Part shown: in pieces, positions 54,713 through 63,651 of the stretch
Position numbering within the stretch: position 1 is the stretch's first letter
How the letters are laid out: each line of letters opens with the position of its first letter
Assembly: GCF_030388245.1 (NCBI RefSeq)
Contig: NZ_CP098362.1
Location: 434,001 to 498,000, forward strand
Length of the DNA: 64,000 nucleotides
Origin: Paracoccus sp. TOH
GTDB lineage: Bacteria; Pseudomonadota; Alphaproteobacteria; Rhodobacterales; Rhodobacteraceae
Reading direction: 5' to 3'
The notes under the pieces: model-generated
Told to the model about the DNA's origin: nothing
What the model saw: the letters and a program-made list of their open reading frames with translations, nothing else
Databases searched by the model: none
Position numbers and translations under genes: made by a program

Positions 54713-55492
54713 ATGGCGCTGCTGACCGATAGCTTGCCCGGCGCCGCCTCGCCGCCGCTGCTGACCGGCAGGACCGGATCGGCGGCGGTGGGGGGCGATG
54801 CGTTCGACAGCGGCATGTGGCCCTCGCACCGGCAGGAATTCCTGGGCGATCCGGCGGTCTGGCGCAACGATCCGGCCGTCACCGTGCTGGCGCCGCGCGC
54901 GGCCGAGGATTCCAGCCATGTGCCCTTCCTGATCGACGCCACCGCCGTCGCGCAGCCGATCCGGCGCATCGTTGTCACCATCGACTACAGCCCCTTTCCC
55001 AAGGCGATCGTCTTTCGCCCCGGTCGCGCCCTGCCCCTGCTGGGCTTCGGGGTGAAATACGAGGTCGGCGGCGCATTGCGCGCCTCGGCCGAGACCGGGG
55101 CGGGCGAATGGCTGGTGGGCGCGGCCTATGTCAGCGCCCTTGGTGGCGGATGCAGCGCGCCCTCTGCCACGCATCAGCGGCCGGACTGGCAGCAGGGTTT
55201 CGGCGAATTGCGCGCCCGGCTCTGGCCCGAGACCGGGCGGCTGCGACTGCGGCTGCGCCACCCGCAGGATACCGGCCTGGCGGACGGGGTTCCGGCGCAT
55301 CACCTGACCGAGCTTGCGCTGCTGGATGCGGCCGGCGCCGAGATCGCCGCACTGGAACTGCACGAGCCGCTGGAGGAGAACCCGACGCTGACCTTCCTAC
55401 TGCCGGCCGATCTGGCGCGGGGGCCGGTCGCGATCCGGGCGCGCGACAACCTTGGATACGCCTTCGAGGGCCGGGTGGAGGGCGCGACATGA
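54713..55492 (+). CDS. Quinoprotein dehydrogenase-associated SoxYZ-like carrier
   Basis: 259 residues combining a SoxY-like N-terminal half and a SoxZ-like C-terminal half (from about 160). The carrier cysteine is C147 in GGCSAPS, at the end of the SoxY half as in the family. The half around 40-60 holds WPSHRQEFLGD. No clear signal peptide at the chosen start, which is unusual for a periplasmic carrier; the family is thought to relay an unknown bound group. It starts 4 nt after pedF. Confidence 0.87.
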   Translation: MALLTDSLPGAASPPLLTGRTGSAAVGGDAFDSGMWPSHRQEFLGDPAVWRNDPAVTVLAPRAAEDSSHVPFLIDATAVAQPIRRIVVTIDYSPFPKAIVFRPGRALPLLGFGVKYEVGGALRASAETGAGEWLVGAAYVSALGGGCSAPSATHQRPDWQQGFGELRARLWPETGRLRLRLRHPQDTGLADGVPAHHLTELALLDAAGAEIAALELHEPLEENPTLTFLLPADLARGPVAIRARDNLGYAFEGRVEGAT

Positions 55493-56436
55493 CCGCCCTG
55501 ACCCGCCGGGGGCTGCTGGCCGGGGCAGCCGCCTTGGTGCTGCCCTTGCCGACCTTTGCGCAGGCTCGCAAATATGATCTGCAACCATTTGAAATCGCTG
55601 ATGGCGTCTGGATGATCGAGGGGCGGCGCGAGGTCTTCACCCGCGAGAACGGCGGCGACATCGTCAACGTGGCGCTTCTGGCGACCGAGGCGGGGGCGCT
55701 GGTCTTCGACAGCGGCTCGACCGCCGCGATGGGGGCCGAGATCCGCGCTTTCGCCGACCAGCGGCTGGGCGGGCTGGCGGCGACGATCAACACCCATCAC
55801 CACCCGGATCACTGGTTCGGCAATGCCCCGCTGGCCGACCGGCCGGTGCTGGCGCTGGCGGCCACGGCCGCGACCTGCCGCGAATACGCCCAGGACTATG
55901 CCGAGACGCTGTATTCGATCCTCGGCAGCTGGATCTCGGCCACCAAGGCCGTGCCGGCCACCGGCAGCGTCGAGGCCGGGGCGCGCGCTTTCGGCGGCCG
56001 GGCGCTGCGAATGATCCCGCTGGCCGGGCACACCGCCGCCGATCTCGCCATCATGGACGAGGCGACGGGCGTGCTGATCGCCGGAGACCTGGTGTTTCTC
56101 GACCGCGCGCCCAGCCTGCCGGACGCGGATTTCGCGACCTGGCTGGCGGCGCTGGACCAGTTGGAAGGACTCGGTGCCGCCGGGGTGGTGCCGGGGCATG
56201 GCCCCTTCCACCGCGCGGGCGAGGGCATCGCGCAGACCCGCGCCTATCTGCGGGCGACGCGCGACCGGCTGGCGATGGCGGCGGATCTGGGGCTGACCGC
56301 CATCGAGGCGATGGCCGCCGGGCCGGTCCCGGAATTCGCCGGGCTCGGCGCCAATCCCGAGGAATACCTGCGCTCGGTCGTCCGACGTTTCGGCGACCAT
56401 GAAACCGGGGCGCTGCCGGTCGTCGGCGGCGCCTGA
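55489..56436 (+). CDS. Quinoprotein relay system zinc metallo-hydrolase
   Basis: ATG 55489 overlaps the previous stop (ATGA) and gives 315 residues; the longer open frame upstream is a shadow of the carrier gene. A Tat-like signal (LTRRGLLAGAAALVLPLP) precedes a metallo-beta-lactamase fold with the HxHxDH motif at H103, H105, D107, H108, then GHTAADLAI, AGDLVF and GHGPF. It belongs to the hydrolase group that accompanies SoxYZ-like carriers in PQQ clusters. Periplasmic, substrate unknown. Confidence 0.87.
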   Translation: MTALTRRGLLAGAAALVLPLPTFAQARKYDLQPFEIADGVWMIEGRREVFTRENGGDIVNVALLATEAGALVFDSGSTAAMGAEIRAFADQRLGGLAATINTHHHPDHWFGNAPLADRPVLALAATAATCREYAQDYAETLYSILGSWISATKAVPATGSVEAGARAFGGRALRMIPLAGHTAADLAIMDEATGVLIAGDLVFLDRAPSLPDADFATWLAALDQLEGLGAAGVVPGHGPFHRAGEGIAQTRAYLRATRDRLAMAADLGLTAIEAMAAGPVPEFAGLGANPEEYLRSVVRRFGDHETGALPVVGGA

Positions 56437-56500
56437 AGCAAGGACCGACAAGGCATCAGACGCGGGCAACCCCGTCGTTCATGTATATGGAGGAGACTGC

Positions 56501-58351
56501 ATGAATCGCTTTCTGAAACTGACCTCGGCCAGTGTTCTGGCCCTCGCCTGCGTCGCGGCGATGGGCCATGCCGAGACCGGCCCCGTCACCTGGGAGGACA
56601 TCCTCAACGACGCCGAGACCACCGACGACGTGCTGATGTATGGTCTGGGGGTGGACGCGCAGCGCTATTCCTCGCTCGACCAGATCAACGCCGAAACGGT
56701 CAAGCATCTGCGTCCGGCCTGGTCGTTCTCGTTCGGGGACGAAAAGCAGCGCGGTCAGGAAAGCCAGGCGCTGGTGCATGACGGGGTGATCTATGTCACC
56801 GGCTCTTATTCCCGGATGTGGGCGCTGGACGCCAAGACCGGCAAGCGGCTGTGGAAGTTCGAGGCCCGGCTGCCCGAGGACATTCGCCCCTGCTGCGACG
56901 TGGTGAACCGTGGCGCCGCGATCTATGGCGACAAGGTGTTCCTCGGCACGCTGGACGCCAGCATCTATGCGCTGAACAAGGACACCGGCAAGGTGGTCTG
57001 GCGCCAGAAGTTCGAGGACCACAAGATCGGCTATACCATGACCGGTGCGCCGACCATCGTGAAGGACAAGGAAACCGGTCGCGTCATGCTGATCCATGGC
57101 AGCTCGGGCGACGAGTTCGGCGTGGTCGGCAAGCTCTATGCCCGCGATGTCGAGACCGGCGAGGAAATCTGGATGCGCCCCTTTGTCGAGGGCCACAAGG
57201 GCACCCTGGCCGGGGCGGACGGCACGGCGACCGGCGATCCCGCCGCGCCGAGCTGGCCGAACAATCCCGACGGCAGCAAGGTCGAGGCCTGGAGCCACGG
57301 CGGCGGTGCGCCCTGGCAATCGGCCAGCTTCGATCCCGAAACCAATACCATCGTCGTCGGTGCCGGCAACCCCGCGCCCTGGAACACCTGGGCGCGCACG
57401 CCGGGCGACAGCCTCTATACCTCGGGCCAGGCCTATGTCGATCCCTCGAACGGCGAGCTGATCGGCTTCTACCAGCACACGCCGAACGACGCCTGGGACT
57501 TCTCGGGCAACAATGAGATCATCCTGTTCGACTACAAGGACAAGGACGGCAAGACCCATCGCGCCGGCGCCCATGCCGACCGCAACGGCTTCTTCTACGT
57601 CACCGATGTCGAGGCGCTGTCGAAGCGCGGCGGCGAGATCAACCGGCCGACGGCGCTGCTCAACGCCTTCCCCTTCGTCGACGGCATCACCTGGGCCAAG
57701 GGCATCGACCTGGAAACCGGCCGGCCGATCGAGAACGAGGGCCAGCGCCCGCCCCTGCCCGCCGAGGGCGAGACCAAGGGCGCCAGCATCGAGGTCTCGC
57801 CGCCCTTCCTGGGCGGCAAGAACTGGAACCCGATGTCCTATAGCCAGAAGACCGGGCTGTTCTACGTCCCGGCGAACCACTGGACCGAGGATTACTGGAC
57901 CGAGAACGTCACCTATCAGGCCGGCGCCGCCTATCTGGGCCAGGGCTTCCGCATCAAGCGGCTTTACGACGACCATATCGGCACGCTGCGCGCCTTCGAC
58001 CCGACCACCGGCGAGAAGAAATGGGAGCACAAGGAGGAATTCCCGCTTTGGGCCGGCACGCTGGCCACGGCCGGCAACCTGGTCTTCACCGGCACCTCGG
58101 ACGGTTTCGTCAAGGGCTTCAACGCCGAGACCGGCGAGGAGCTGTGGAAGTTCAACACCGGCTCGGGCATCGTCTCGTCGCCGATCACCTGGGAAATGGA
58201 CGGCAAGCAATATCTGGGCATCGCCTCGGGCTATGGCGGCGCGGTGCCGCTTTGGGGCGGCGACATGGCCACGCTGACCACCCAGGTCAGCCAGGGCGGC
58301 TCGTTCTGGGTCTTCGAGATCCCCGACGACCTGCTGACCGCCTCGAAGTGA
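56501..58351 (+). CDS. exaA: PQQ-dependent alcohol dehydrogenase, calcium type (ExaA/PedE-like)
   Basis: ATG 56501, after GGAGGAG, gives 616 residues with a signal peptide (about 1-22). An eight-bladed propeller enzyme: W-motif repeats such as ALDAKTGKRLWKFE and ALNKDTGKVVW, the vicinal disulfide C131-C132 (RPCCDVV) next to PQQ, and the catalytic Asp333 in NDAWDFSGNN. Residue 335 is Ser, not the extra Asp of lanthanide enzymes, so Ca2+ is expected. It oxidises ethanol or other primary alcohols to aldehydes in the periplasm. PQQ synthesis genes are not in the window. Confidence 0.94.
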   Translation: MNRFLKLTSASVLALACVAAMGHAETGPVTWEDILNDAETTDDVLMYGLGVDAQRYSSLDQINAETVKHLRPAWSFSFGDEKQRGQESQALVHDGVIYVTGSYSRMWALDAKTGKRLWKFEARLPEDIRPCCDVVNRGAAIYGDKVFLGTLDASIYALNKDTGKVVWRQKFEDHKIGYTMTGAPTIVKDKETGRVMLIHGSSGDEFGVVGKLYARDVETGEEIWMRPFVEGHKGTLAGADGTATGDPAAPSWPNNPDGSKVEAWSHGGGAPWQSASFDPETNTIVVGAGNPAPWNTWARTPGDSLYTSGQAYVDPSNGELIGFYQHTPNDAWDFSGNNEIILFDYKDKDGKTHRAGAHADRNGFFYVTDVEALSKRGGEINRPTALLNAFPFVDGITWAKGIDLETGRPIENEGQRPPLPAEGETKGASIEVSPPFLGGKNWNPMSYSQKTGLFYVPANHWTEDYWTENVTYQAGAAYLGQGFRIKRLYDDHIGTLRAFDPTTGEKKWEHKEEFPLWAGTLATAGNLVFTGTSDGFVKGFNAETGEELWKFNTGSGIVSSPITWEMDGKQYLGIASGYGGAVPLWGGDMATLTTQVSQGGSFWVFEIPDDLLTASK

Positions 58352-58368
58352 GGCGGCGCTGAACCGAA

Positions 58369-58391
58369 CGGGCGGGGCCGGCCCCCGCCCG
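58369..58391 (+). terminator. Hairpin after the PQQ alcohol dehydrogenase gene
   Basis: CGGGCGGGG, loop CCGGC, CCCCGCCCG: a perfect 9-bp stem 17 bp past the stop codon. No T run, so it may be a partial terminator or mRNA stabiliser before the pentapeptide gene. Confidence 0.55.
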
Positions 58392-58421
58392 GCCTTCACC
58401 CTCGATCCAAGGGAACCCGAG

Positions 58422-59042
58422 ATGCTCAGAAGCCTGACCATCCTTGCCGCCCTGGCCCTCGCCTCCGGGGTCCATGCGGCCAATTCTGAACAGACCGGCG
58501 GCGGCTGGCCGGTCATCGTCGATGAACCCACCCCGCGCGAGGGGCCGCTGGTCATCGGCGGCTGCGAGATCAAGCCGGGCGCGGCCTGCCCCGGTGCCGA
58601 TCTGCGCCATGCCGACCTGCGCGGGTTGAAGCTGAACGGCATCGACCTGAAGGGCGCGAACCTGATGCGGGCCAATCTGTTCGGGGCCGAGCTGAAGGGC
58701 GCCGACCTGACCGGGGCCGACCTGCGGGGCGCGACTTTCCGGATGGGGCAGTTGCAGGGCGTGGTCATGCGCGATGCCGACCTGACCGGCGCCGACCTGG
58801 ACTATACCCGGCTGGCCGGCGCCGACCTGTCGGGCGCGGACCTGACCGCCGCCTCGCTCGAGGCGGCCATGGCGCCGAAGTCGAAATTCGTCGGCGCGAA
58901 GCTGGTCGGCGCGAACCTGATGGAGGCCAAGTTCTACAACGCCGATTTCGCCGAGGCGCTGCTGGAGGGCAACCACGCCCCCTATGCGATCTGGGAGGGG
59001 GTGCATATGGAGAACTGCACGGGATGCCCCGTGGACTGGTGA
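58422..59042 (+). CDS. Exported pentapeptide-repeat protein
   Basis: 206 residues with a signal peptide (about 1-19, VHA-AN). From about residue 55 to 165 runs a pentapeptide-repeat helix (A(D/N)LxG units such as GADLR, GANLM, GADLT). A C-terminal tail has two cysteines (ENCTGCPVDW), and two more lie at 48 and 55 (GGCEIK, AACPGAD). Periplasmic partner of unknown role. It lies 70 bp after the alcohol dehydrogenase gene in the same direction. Confidence 0.88.
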   Translation: MLRSLTILAALALASGVHAANSEQTGGGWPVIVDEPTPREGPLVIGGCEIKPGAACPGADLRHADLRGLKLNGIDLKGANLMRANLFGAELKGADLTGADLRGATFRMGQLQGVVMRDADLTGADLDYTRLAGADLSGADLTAASLEAAMAPKSKFVGAKLVGANLMEAKFYNADFAEALLEGNHAPYAIWEGVHMENCTGCPVDW

Positions 59043-59431
59043 TCCTGGCGGCGGCGGCGGTGCTGGCGGGCACGCCGGCGCCGGGCTTCGACCTTGCCGC
59101 CGCGCTCGGCGCCTGCCGGGCCGAGGCGGACGGAACCCGGCGGCTGGCCTGCTACGACCGGCTTGCGGCCCGGAAACCGGCGGTGGAACATCGCGGCGCC
59201 GGCAACCGGGTGCTGCCGCGCTTCGACCTGAACGGGCCGACGCGGCTGGTGTTCGAAAGCATGGATGCGATCATGGTGGTCTATCTGCTGGACGCATCGG
59301 GCGCGGTGATCCAGAATTTGCATCAGGCCGGGGCCGGCTCGGGTTCGTTCCTGATCGAGGGGCCGGGTCGCTACGGCATCCAGGTCAATGCTTCGGGCGG
59401 CTGGCTGATCCGCCTGGAAGACCCGGGGTGA
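59024..59431 (+). CDS. Small exported protein of unknown function
   Basis: 135 residues overlapping the pentapeptide gene by 19 bp. A short signal peptide (about 1-19) is followed by CRAEADGTRRLACYDRLAA, a Cys-Tyr-Asp motif seen in many small periplasmic proteins, and a beta-rich half (VYLLDASGAVIQNL, GSFLIEGPGRYGIQV). I do not recognise a defined family. The overlap indicates translational coupling and a role in the alcohol-oxidation module. Confidence 0.7.
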   Translation: MPRGLVILAAAAVLAGTPAPGFDLAAALGACRAEADGTRRLACYDRLAARKPAVEHRGAGNRVLPRFDLNGPTRLVFESMDAIMVVYLLDASGAVIQNLHQAGAGSGSFLIEGPGRYGIQVNASGGWLIRLEDPG

Positions 59432-59506
59432 CGGGCCGCGCCGCCGCGCTTCACAGGCCCGCCGCCCGCCCCTAGAATCGACCAACCTTCCAGCCGAGGC
59501 AGCGAG

Positions 59507-60253
59507 ATGAGCAGAACGATGGAACAAGCCCAGCAACCCCCGCCGGCGATCCGCCCGCTGAACACCGCGCTGATCGTGGACGACCACCCGCTGTTCTGCG
59601 ACGCGCTGTCGATGACGCTGACGGGCCCGGTGGGCATTGCCCGGGTCGAGGCCGTGGGCAGTCTGGCCGAGGCGCTGGACCGCATGGCGCGCGAGCCGGT
59701 GCCCGACGTGATCGTGCTGGACCTGCACCTGCCGGACGTGAACGGGCTGGAAGGGGTGGTGCGGATGCGCCAGGCGGCGGCCGAGCGGCCGATCATCGTG
59801 GTCTCCTCGATGGACGAGCGCCGGGTGGTGCGCGGCGCGCTTCTGGCCGGGGTCAGCGCCTATGTGCCCAAGCACGCCCCGCGCGAGGCGTTTCGCGAAG
59901 CCTTCGCCGCCATCGCCAGCGGCGAGGTGCATTCCAGCCGGCTGGCGCTGGACAACGCCACCCCCAGCCTGGCCGAGGAGGCGCTGGCGCGGCTCGCCTC
60001 GCTGACCCGGCAGCAGGCGCGGATCCTGCAGCTGATCAGCGCCGGATTGCTGAACAAGCAGATCGCGCATGAGCTGTCGATCGCCGAAACCACGGTCAAG
60101 GCGCATGTCACCGCCATCATGCGCAAGCTGCGGGTGCAGACCCGCACCCAGGCGGTGCTGTTCGCGCAGGACATCAGCTTCAACGCCATGACCTCGGAGG
60201 CGGGCGCAGGCCAGAACGCCGCCGGCCATGACAGCGGCGGAATGAACCGCTAA
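59507..60253 (+). CDS. LuxR/NarL-type response regulator of the alcohol-oxidation module
   Basis: 248 residues. The receiver domain has the acidic pair in LIVDDHPLF and phosphoacceptor D72 (VLDLHLPD). The C-terminal LuxR helix-turn-helix (about 164-225) has LTRQQARILQLISAGLLNKQIAHELSIAETTVKAHV. It resembles AgmR/ExaE/FlhR-like regulators that activate PQQ ethanol dehydrogenase or C1 genes. It is followed by the FIST protein and a hybrid kinase, its probable partners. A 30-residue tail after the DNA-binding domain is not typical. Confidence 0.9.
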   Translation: MSRTMEQAQQPPPAIRPLNTALIVDDHPLFCDALSMTLTGPVGIARVEAVGSLAEALDRMAREPVPDVIVLDLHLPDVNGLEGVVRMRQAAAERPIIVVSSMDERRVVRGALLAGVSAYVPKHAPREAFREAFAAIASGEVHSSRLALDNATPSLAEEALARLASLTRQQARILQLISAGLLNKQIAHELSIAETTVKAHVTAIMRKLRVQTRTQAVLFAQDISFNAMTSEAGAGQNAAGHDSGGMNR

Positions 60254-60268
60254 GCCTGACGGCAGGGA

Positions 60269-61450
60269 ATGCGCAACATCGGAAGGGAGGCCGGGGTGAG
60301 TGCAGCGCAGGATTGCATCGCGCGGGCCAGCGCGCCGGCGCAGGATGCCGACGTGACCGGCCGGCTGGCGCAGGCGCTCGGGCCCGGCCCCTTTGCGCTG
60401 GTCATGCTGTTCGTCTCGCCCCGGGCCGATGTCGCGCGCATCGCCGCCGAGACCGCGGCCCGCCTGCCCGCCACCCATGTCGTCGGCTGCACCACCGCCG
60501 GCGAGATCTCGGAGGCCGGCTATGACGAGGGCGCGGTGCTGGCGCTGGGTTTCCCCGCCCGGCTTTTCGCGGCCGAGGTGCTGGAACTGACCGATCTGGA
60601 CCGCCTGTCTCGCAGCGCGGCGGCGGCGGCCTTCCTGCAGCTCCGCCAGGACCTGGCGGGCGCGCAGGCGCATCTGCCGCATGAATTCGCGCTGCTGCTG
60701 GTCGACGGGCTGTCGCTGCGCGAGGACGATCTGGCCTCGGCGCTCGCGGCCGGCTCGGGGCATGTGCCGCTGATCGGCGGATCGGCCGGGGACGGGACGC
60801 GCTTTCGCGAAACGCTGGTCATCCATCGCGGCCGGACGCTGCGCAACGCCGCGGTGCTGTCGGTGCTGCGTGGGCTTTGCCCGGTGCGGGCGCTGAACAT
60901 GGACCATCTGCACCCGACCGAGCGGCGCATGGTGGTGACCCGGGCCGACCCCGCCGCCCGCGTCGTGCAGCGCATCAATGCCGAGCCGGCGGCGCGGGAA
61001 TATGCCCGCATCCTGGGCAAGGACCCGGCGCTGATCGACTACCTGACCTTTGCCTCGCATCCGCTCGCCGTGCGCGTGGGCGGCCGCTATCATGTGCGCG
61101 CGGTGCAACGCGTGCTGCCGTCGGGCGATCTGCTGTTCTTCTCGGCCATCGACGCCGGGGTGGTGCTGGCGCTGACCGAACCCGAGGATCTGCCCTCGCA
61201 TCTGGACCGGCGGCTGTCGCAGCTTGCCCAGCCGGTGCCGCCGGTGGCGGTGCTGGGCTTCGACTGCGTGCTGCGCCGGATCGAGGCCGAGCACAAGCAG
61301 CTGGGCGGCGCCGTCTCGGAGGTGCTGCGCCGGCATCGCGTCTGGGGCTTTTCCACCTATGGCGAGCAATTCGGCCCGCTGCATGTCAACCACACCCTGA
61401 CCGGCTGCGCGATCTATCCGCCCGGCACCCGGCTGGCGGGGGCCGGCTGA
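60269..61450 (+). CDS. FIST-domain sensory protein
   Basis: 393 residues. FIST_N (about 35-215) includes LVMLFVSPRADVARIAAETAARLP, VVGCTTAGEIS and the acidic/aromatic loop VPLIGGSAGDG. FIST_C follows (about 225-370) with EYARILGKDP and GFSTYGEQFGPLHVNHTLTG at the end. Soluble; the family is thought to bind small molecules such as amino acids. Encoded between the response regulator and the hybrid kinase, overlapping the latter (TGATG), so it probably feeds a signal to the kinase. Confidence 0.92.
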   Translation: MRNIGREAGVSAAQDCIARASAPAQDADVTGRLAQALGPGPFALVMLFVSPRADVARIAAETAARLPATHVVGCTTAGEISEAGYDEGAVLALGFPARLFAAEVLELTDLDRLSRSAAAAAFLQLRQDLAGAQAHLPHEFALLLVDGLSLREDDLASALAAGSGHVPLIGGSAGDGTRFRETLVIHRGRTLRNAAVLSVLRGLCPVRALNMDHLHPTERRMVVTRADPAARVVQRINAEPAAREYARILGKDPALIDYLTFASHPLAVRVGGRYHVRAVQRVLPSGDLLFFSAIDAGVVLALTEPEDLPSHLDRRLSQLAQPVPPVAVLGFDCVLRRIEAEHKQLGGAVSEVLRRHRVWGFSTYGEQFGPLHVNHTLTGCAIYPPGTRLAGAG

Positions 61451-63636
61451 TGGCGGGGCGCATCTCGGACTGGCTGATCGACCGCAACGACGATGCGGCG
61501 CAGAACCTGGAAAAGCTGCTGGTCATCGCCGAGGCGCTGATGCGCCATTCCGAGGAGCGCCGGGACGAGAACAACGCCGCCTTCGAGGAGTTCCGCCGTG
61601 CCGCCCTGCTGGAGGAGCGCGTCCGCCAGCGCACCCGCGACCTCGAGGCGACGCTGGAGCGGCTGAACGCCGCCAATGCCACCGCCGAGCGCGCCCGCCG
61701 CGACCTGTCGCAGGCCATCGAGGCCATCGAGGAAGGCTTTGCCTTGTTCGACGCCGAGGACCGGCTGGTGCTGTGCAACAGCCGCTTCTGCGCCGACCTG
61801 TCGGACGTGCATCAGGCGCTGGCCCCCGGCATCGGCTTTGCGACCTATGTCGGGCTGCTGGGCCGGTCGCGGCAGGTGCTGCTGCCCGAGGGGCTGTTCC
61901 CCGAAGCCTGGATCGCCCAGCGGATGCAGCGGCACGAGCAGCCGCAGCATTTCAACATCGGCCTGACCGGCGACCGCTGGATCCAGATCAGCGAGCAGCG
62001 CACCTTCGACGGCGGCACGGTGGTCCTGCATACCGACGTGACCCGCATCATCCGCGCTGAGCGCATCGAGCATGGCAAGCTGCTGGACAACCAGGCGCGG
62101 ATGATCCGCGCCACGCTGGAACATATCAACCAGGGCGTCGGCATCTTCGACGCCTATGGCGCGCTGATCGGCTGGAACCAGCGGCTGGCCGACCTGCTGG
62201 AGATCCCGGCGGCGCTGATGCATCGCGGGCTGAGCTTCGAGCGGCTGGCGGTGCGGATGCTGTATCAGGCCCGCTTCAACGAGGGGTTCTCGGCCTCGCA
62301 GCTGCGCGAATGGGTGCGGATGCGCGGCGCGCGCCTGCCGCTGTCCTTCGAGCTTTGGCACGCCTCGGGCGTCATCCTGGACGTGCATGGCCGCGAGATG
62401 CCCGAGCGCGGCTTCGTGATGTCCTTCACCGATGTCACGCGTGAGCGTCTGGCGATCCATTCCATGCTGCGCGCCAAGGCCACGCTGGAAGCCCGCGTCA
62501 CCGCCCGGACCGAGGAACTGGCCGCGGCCCTGGCCAATGCCGAGCGCGCCAATTCCGCCCGCGTGCGCTTTGTCGCGGCGGCAAGCCACGACCTGCTGCA
62601 GCCGCTGTCGGCGGCCAAGCTTTTCGTCGCCTCGGCGCGCGACGATGCCGGCGACAGCGCCCTGCGCGTCACCCTGGAAAAGGCGCATAACGCGCTGATC
62701 AGCGTCGAGGGCATCCTGGGCGCGCTTCTGGACCTGTCGCGGCTGGAATCCGGCGGCACCGAGATCGAGATCGCGCCCCTGTCGATGGAGCTGCTGCTGG
62801 CGCAGCTGACCGACGAATTCGCGCCGCTGGCCGCGGCCAAGGGGCTGGGGCTGCGCATCATGCCCTGCCGGCTGGCGGTGGGAAGCGACGCGGCCTATCT
62901 GCGGCGCATCCTGCAGAACCTGATCGGCAACGCCATCCGCTATACCCAATCCGGCCGGGTCCTGGTCGGCGTGCGCCGCCAGGGCGGCAGCCTGCGCATC
63001 GAGGTCCACGACACCGGCCCCGGCATCGCTCCCGAGCACCAGCAGGCGATCTTCCGCGAGTTCCACCGCGTCGAGGGCACCGCCTCGGCCGCGCAGGGCA
63101 TGGGGCTGGGCCTGGCCATCGTCGAGCGCGCCTGCGCGCTGCTGGACCACCGGCTGCGGCTGCATTCCGTGCCGGGTCGCGGCACCCGGTTCTCGGTCGA
63201 GCTGCCCCTGGCGCCCGATCTGCCCTCGGCCGGTAGCAAGTCCCCCGCCGCCGCGCCCTCGCCCGAGGCGGGCATGGACCGCATCGTGCTGCTGGTCGAG
63301 AATGACGAGGAGCTGCGCAGCGCCATCGCGCAGCTGCTGGAACGCCGCGGCGTCGAGGTGGTCGAGGCCGCCAGCGGCGGCGAGGCCCTGACCCTGGTCG
63401 AGGAGATGGGCGTCATCCCCGACATCTACCTGCTGGACCAGCAACTGGGAGACGGTCCCAGCGGCGTCGAGACGGCCCAGGCGCTGCACCGCCGCTTCGG
63501 CATGCGCCCGACCCGCATCATCACCGCCGACCGCAGCCCCGAGACCGGACGCGCCGCCGGTCAGGCCGGGCTGCAGATCATCTTCAAGCCCATCGACCCC
63601 GAGGCGCTGGAGGCCTTCGTCTGCCAGCCCGGCTGA
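61450..63636 (+). CDS. Cytoplasmic PAS hybrid histidine kinase (NahK/ErcS'-like)
   Basis: ATG 61450 overlaps the FIST stop and gives 728 residues. No membrane helix. An N-terminal coiled coil (about 20-95), two PAS-like domains (about 97-210 and 220-345) and a further coiled coil lead to the DHp domain with H380 in AASHDLLQPLSAAK. An ATPase domain (GMGLGLAIVERAC) and a receiver with D663 (YLLDQQL) complete it. This layout matches NahK/ErcS'-type kinases, several of which regulate ethanol oxidation with LuxR-type regulators. Confidence 0.92.
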   Translation: MAGRISDWLIDRNDDAAQNLEKLLVIAEALMRHSEERRDENNAAFEEFRRAALLEERVRQRTRDLEATLERLNAANATAERARRDLSQAIEAIEEGFALFDAEDRLVLCNSRFCADLSDVHQALAPGIGFATYVGLLGRSRQVLLPEGLFPEAWIAQRMQRHEQPQHFNIGLTGDRWIQISEQRTFDGGTVVLHTDVTRIIRAERIEHGKLLDNQARMIRATLEHINQGVGIFDAYGALIGWNQRLADLLEIPAALMHRGLSFERLAVRMLYQARFNEGFSASQLREWVRMRGARLPLSFELWHASGVILDVHGREMPERGFVMSFTDVTRERLAIHSMLRAKATLEARVTARTEELAAALANAERANSARVRFVAAASHDLLQPLSAAKLFVASARDDAGDSALRVTLEKAHNALISVEGILGALLDLSRLESGGTEIEIAPLSMELLLAQLTDEFAPLAAAKGLGLRIMPCRLAVGSDAAYLRRILQNLIGNAIRYTQSGRVLVGVRRQGGSLRIEVHDTGPGIAPEHQQAIFREFHRVEGTASAAQGMGLGLAIVERACALLDHRLRLHSVPGRGTRFSVELPLAPDLPSAGSKSPAAAPSPEAGMDRIVLLVENDEELRSAIAQLLERRGVEVVEAASGGEALTLVEEMGVIPDIYLLDQQLGDGPSGVETAQALHRRFGMRPTRIITADRSPETGRAAGQAGLQIIFKPIDPEALEAFVCQPG

Positions 63637-63651
63637 GCCGGGACGAAAGCC

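Noticed and set aside
56501..58351. Assignment of the PQQ dehydrogenase as XoxF (lanthanide methanol dehydrogenase)
   Set aside because: Ser is found at the position of the lanthanide-coordinating Asp, and the neighbours are the PedF/SoxYZ-like relay set rather than xoxJ/xoxG.
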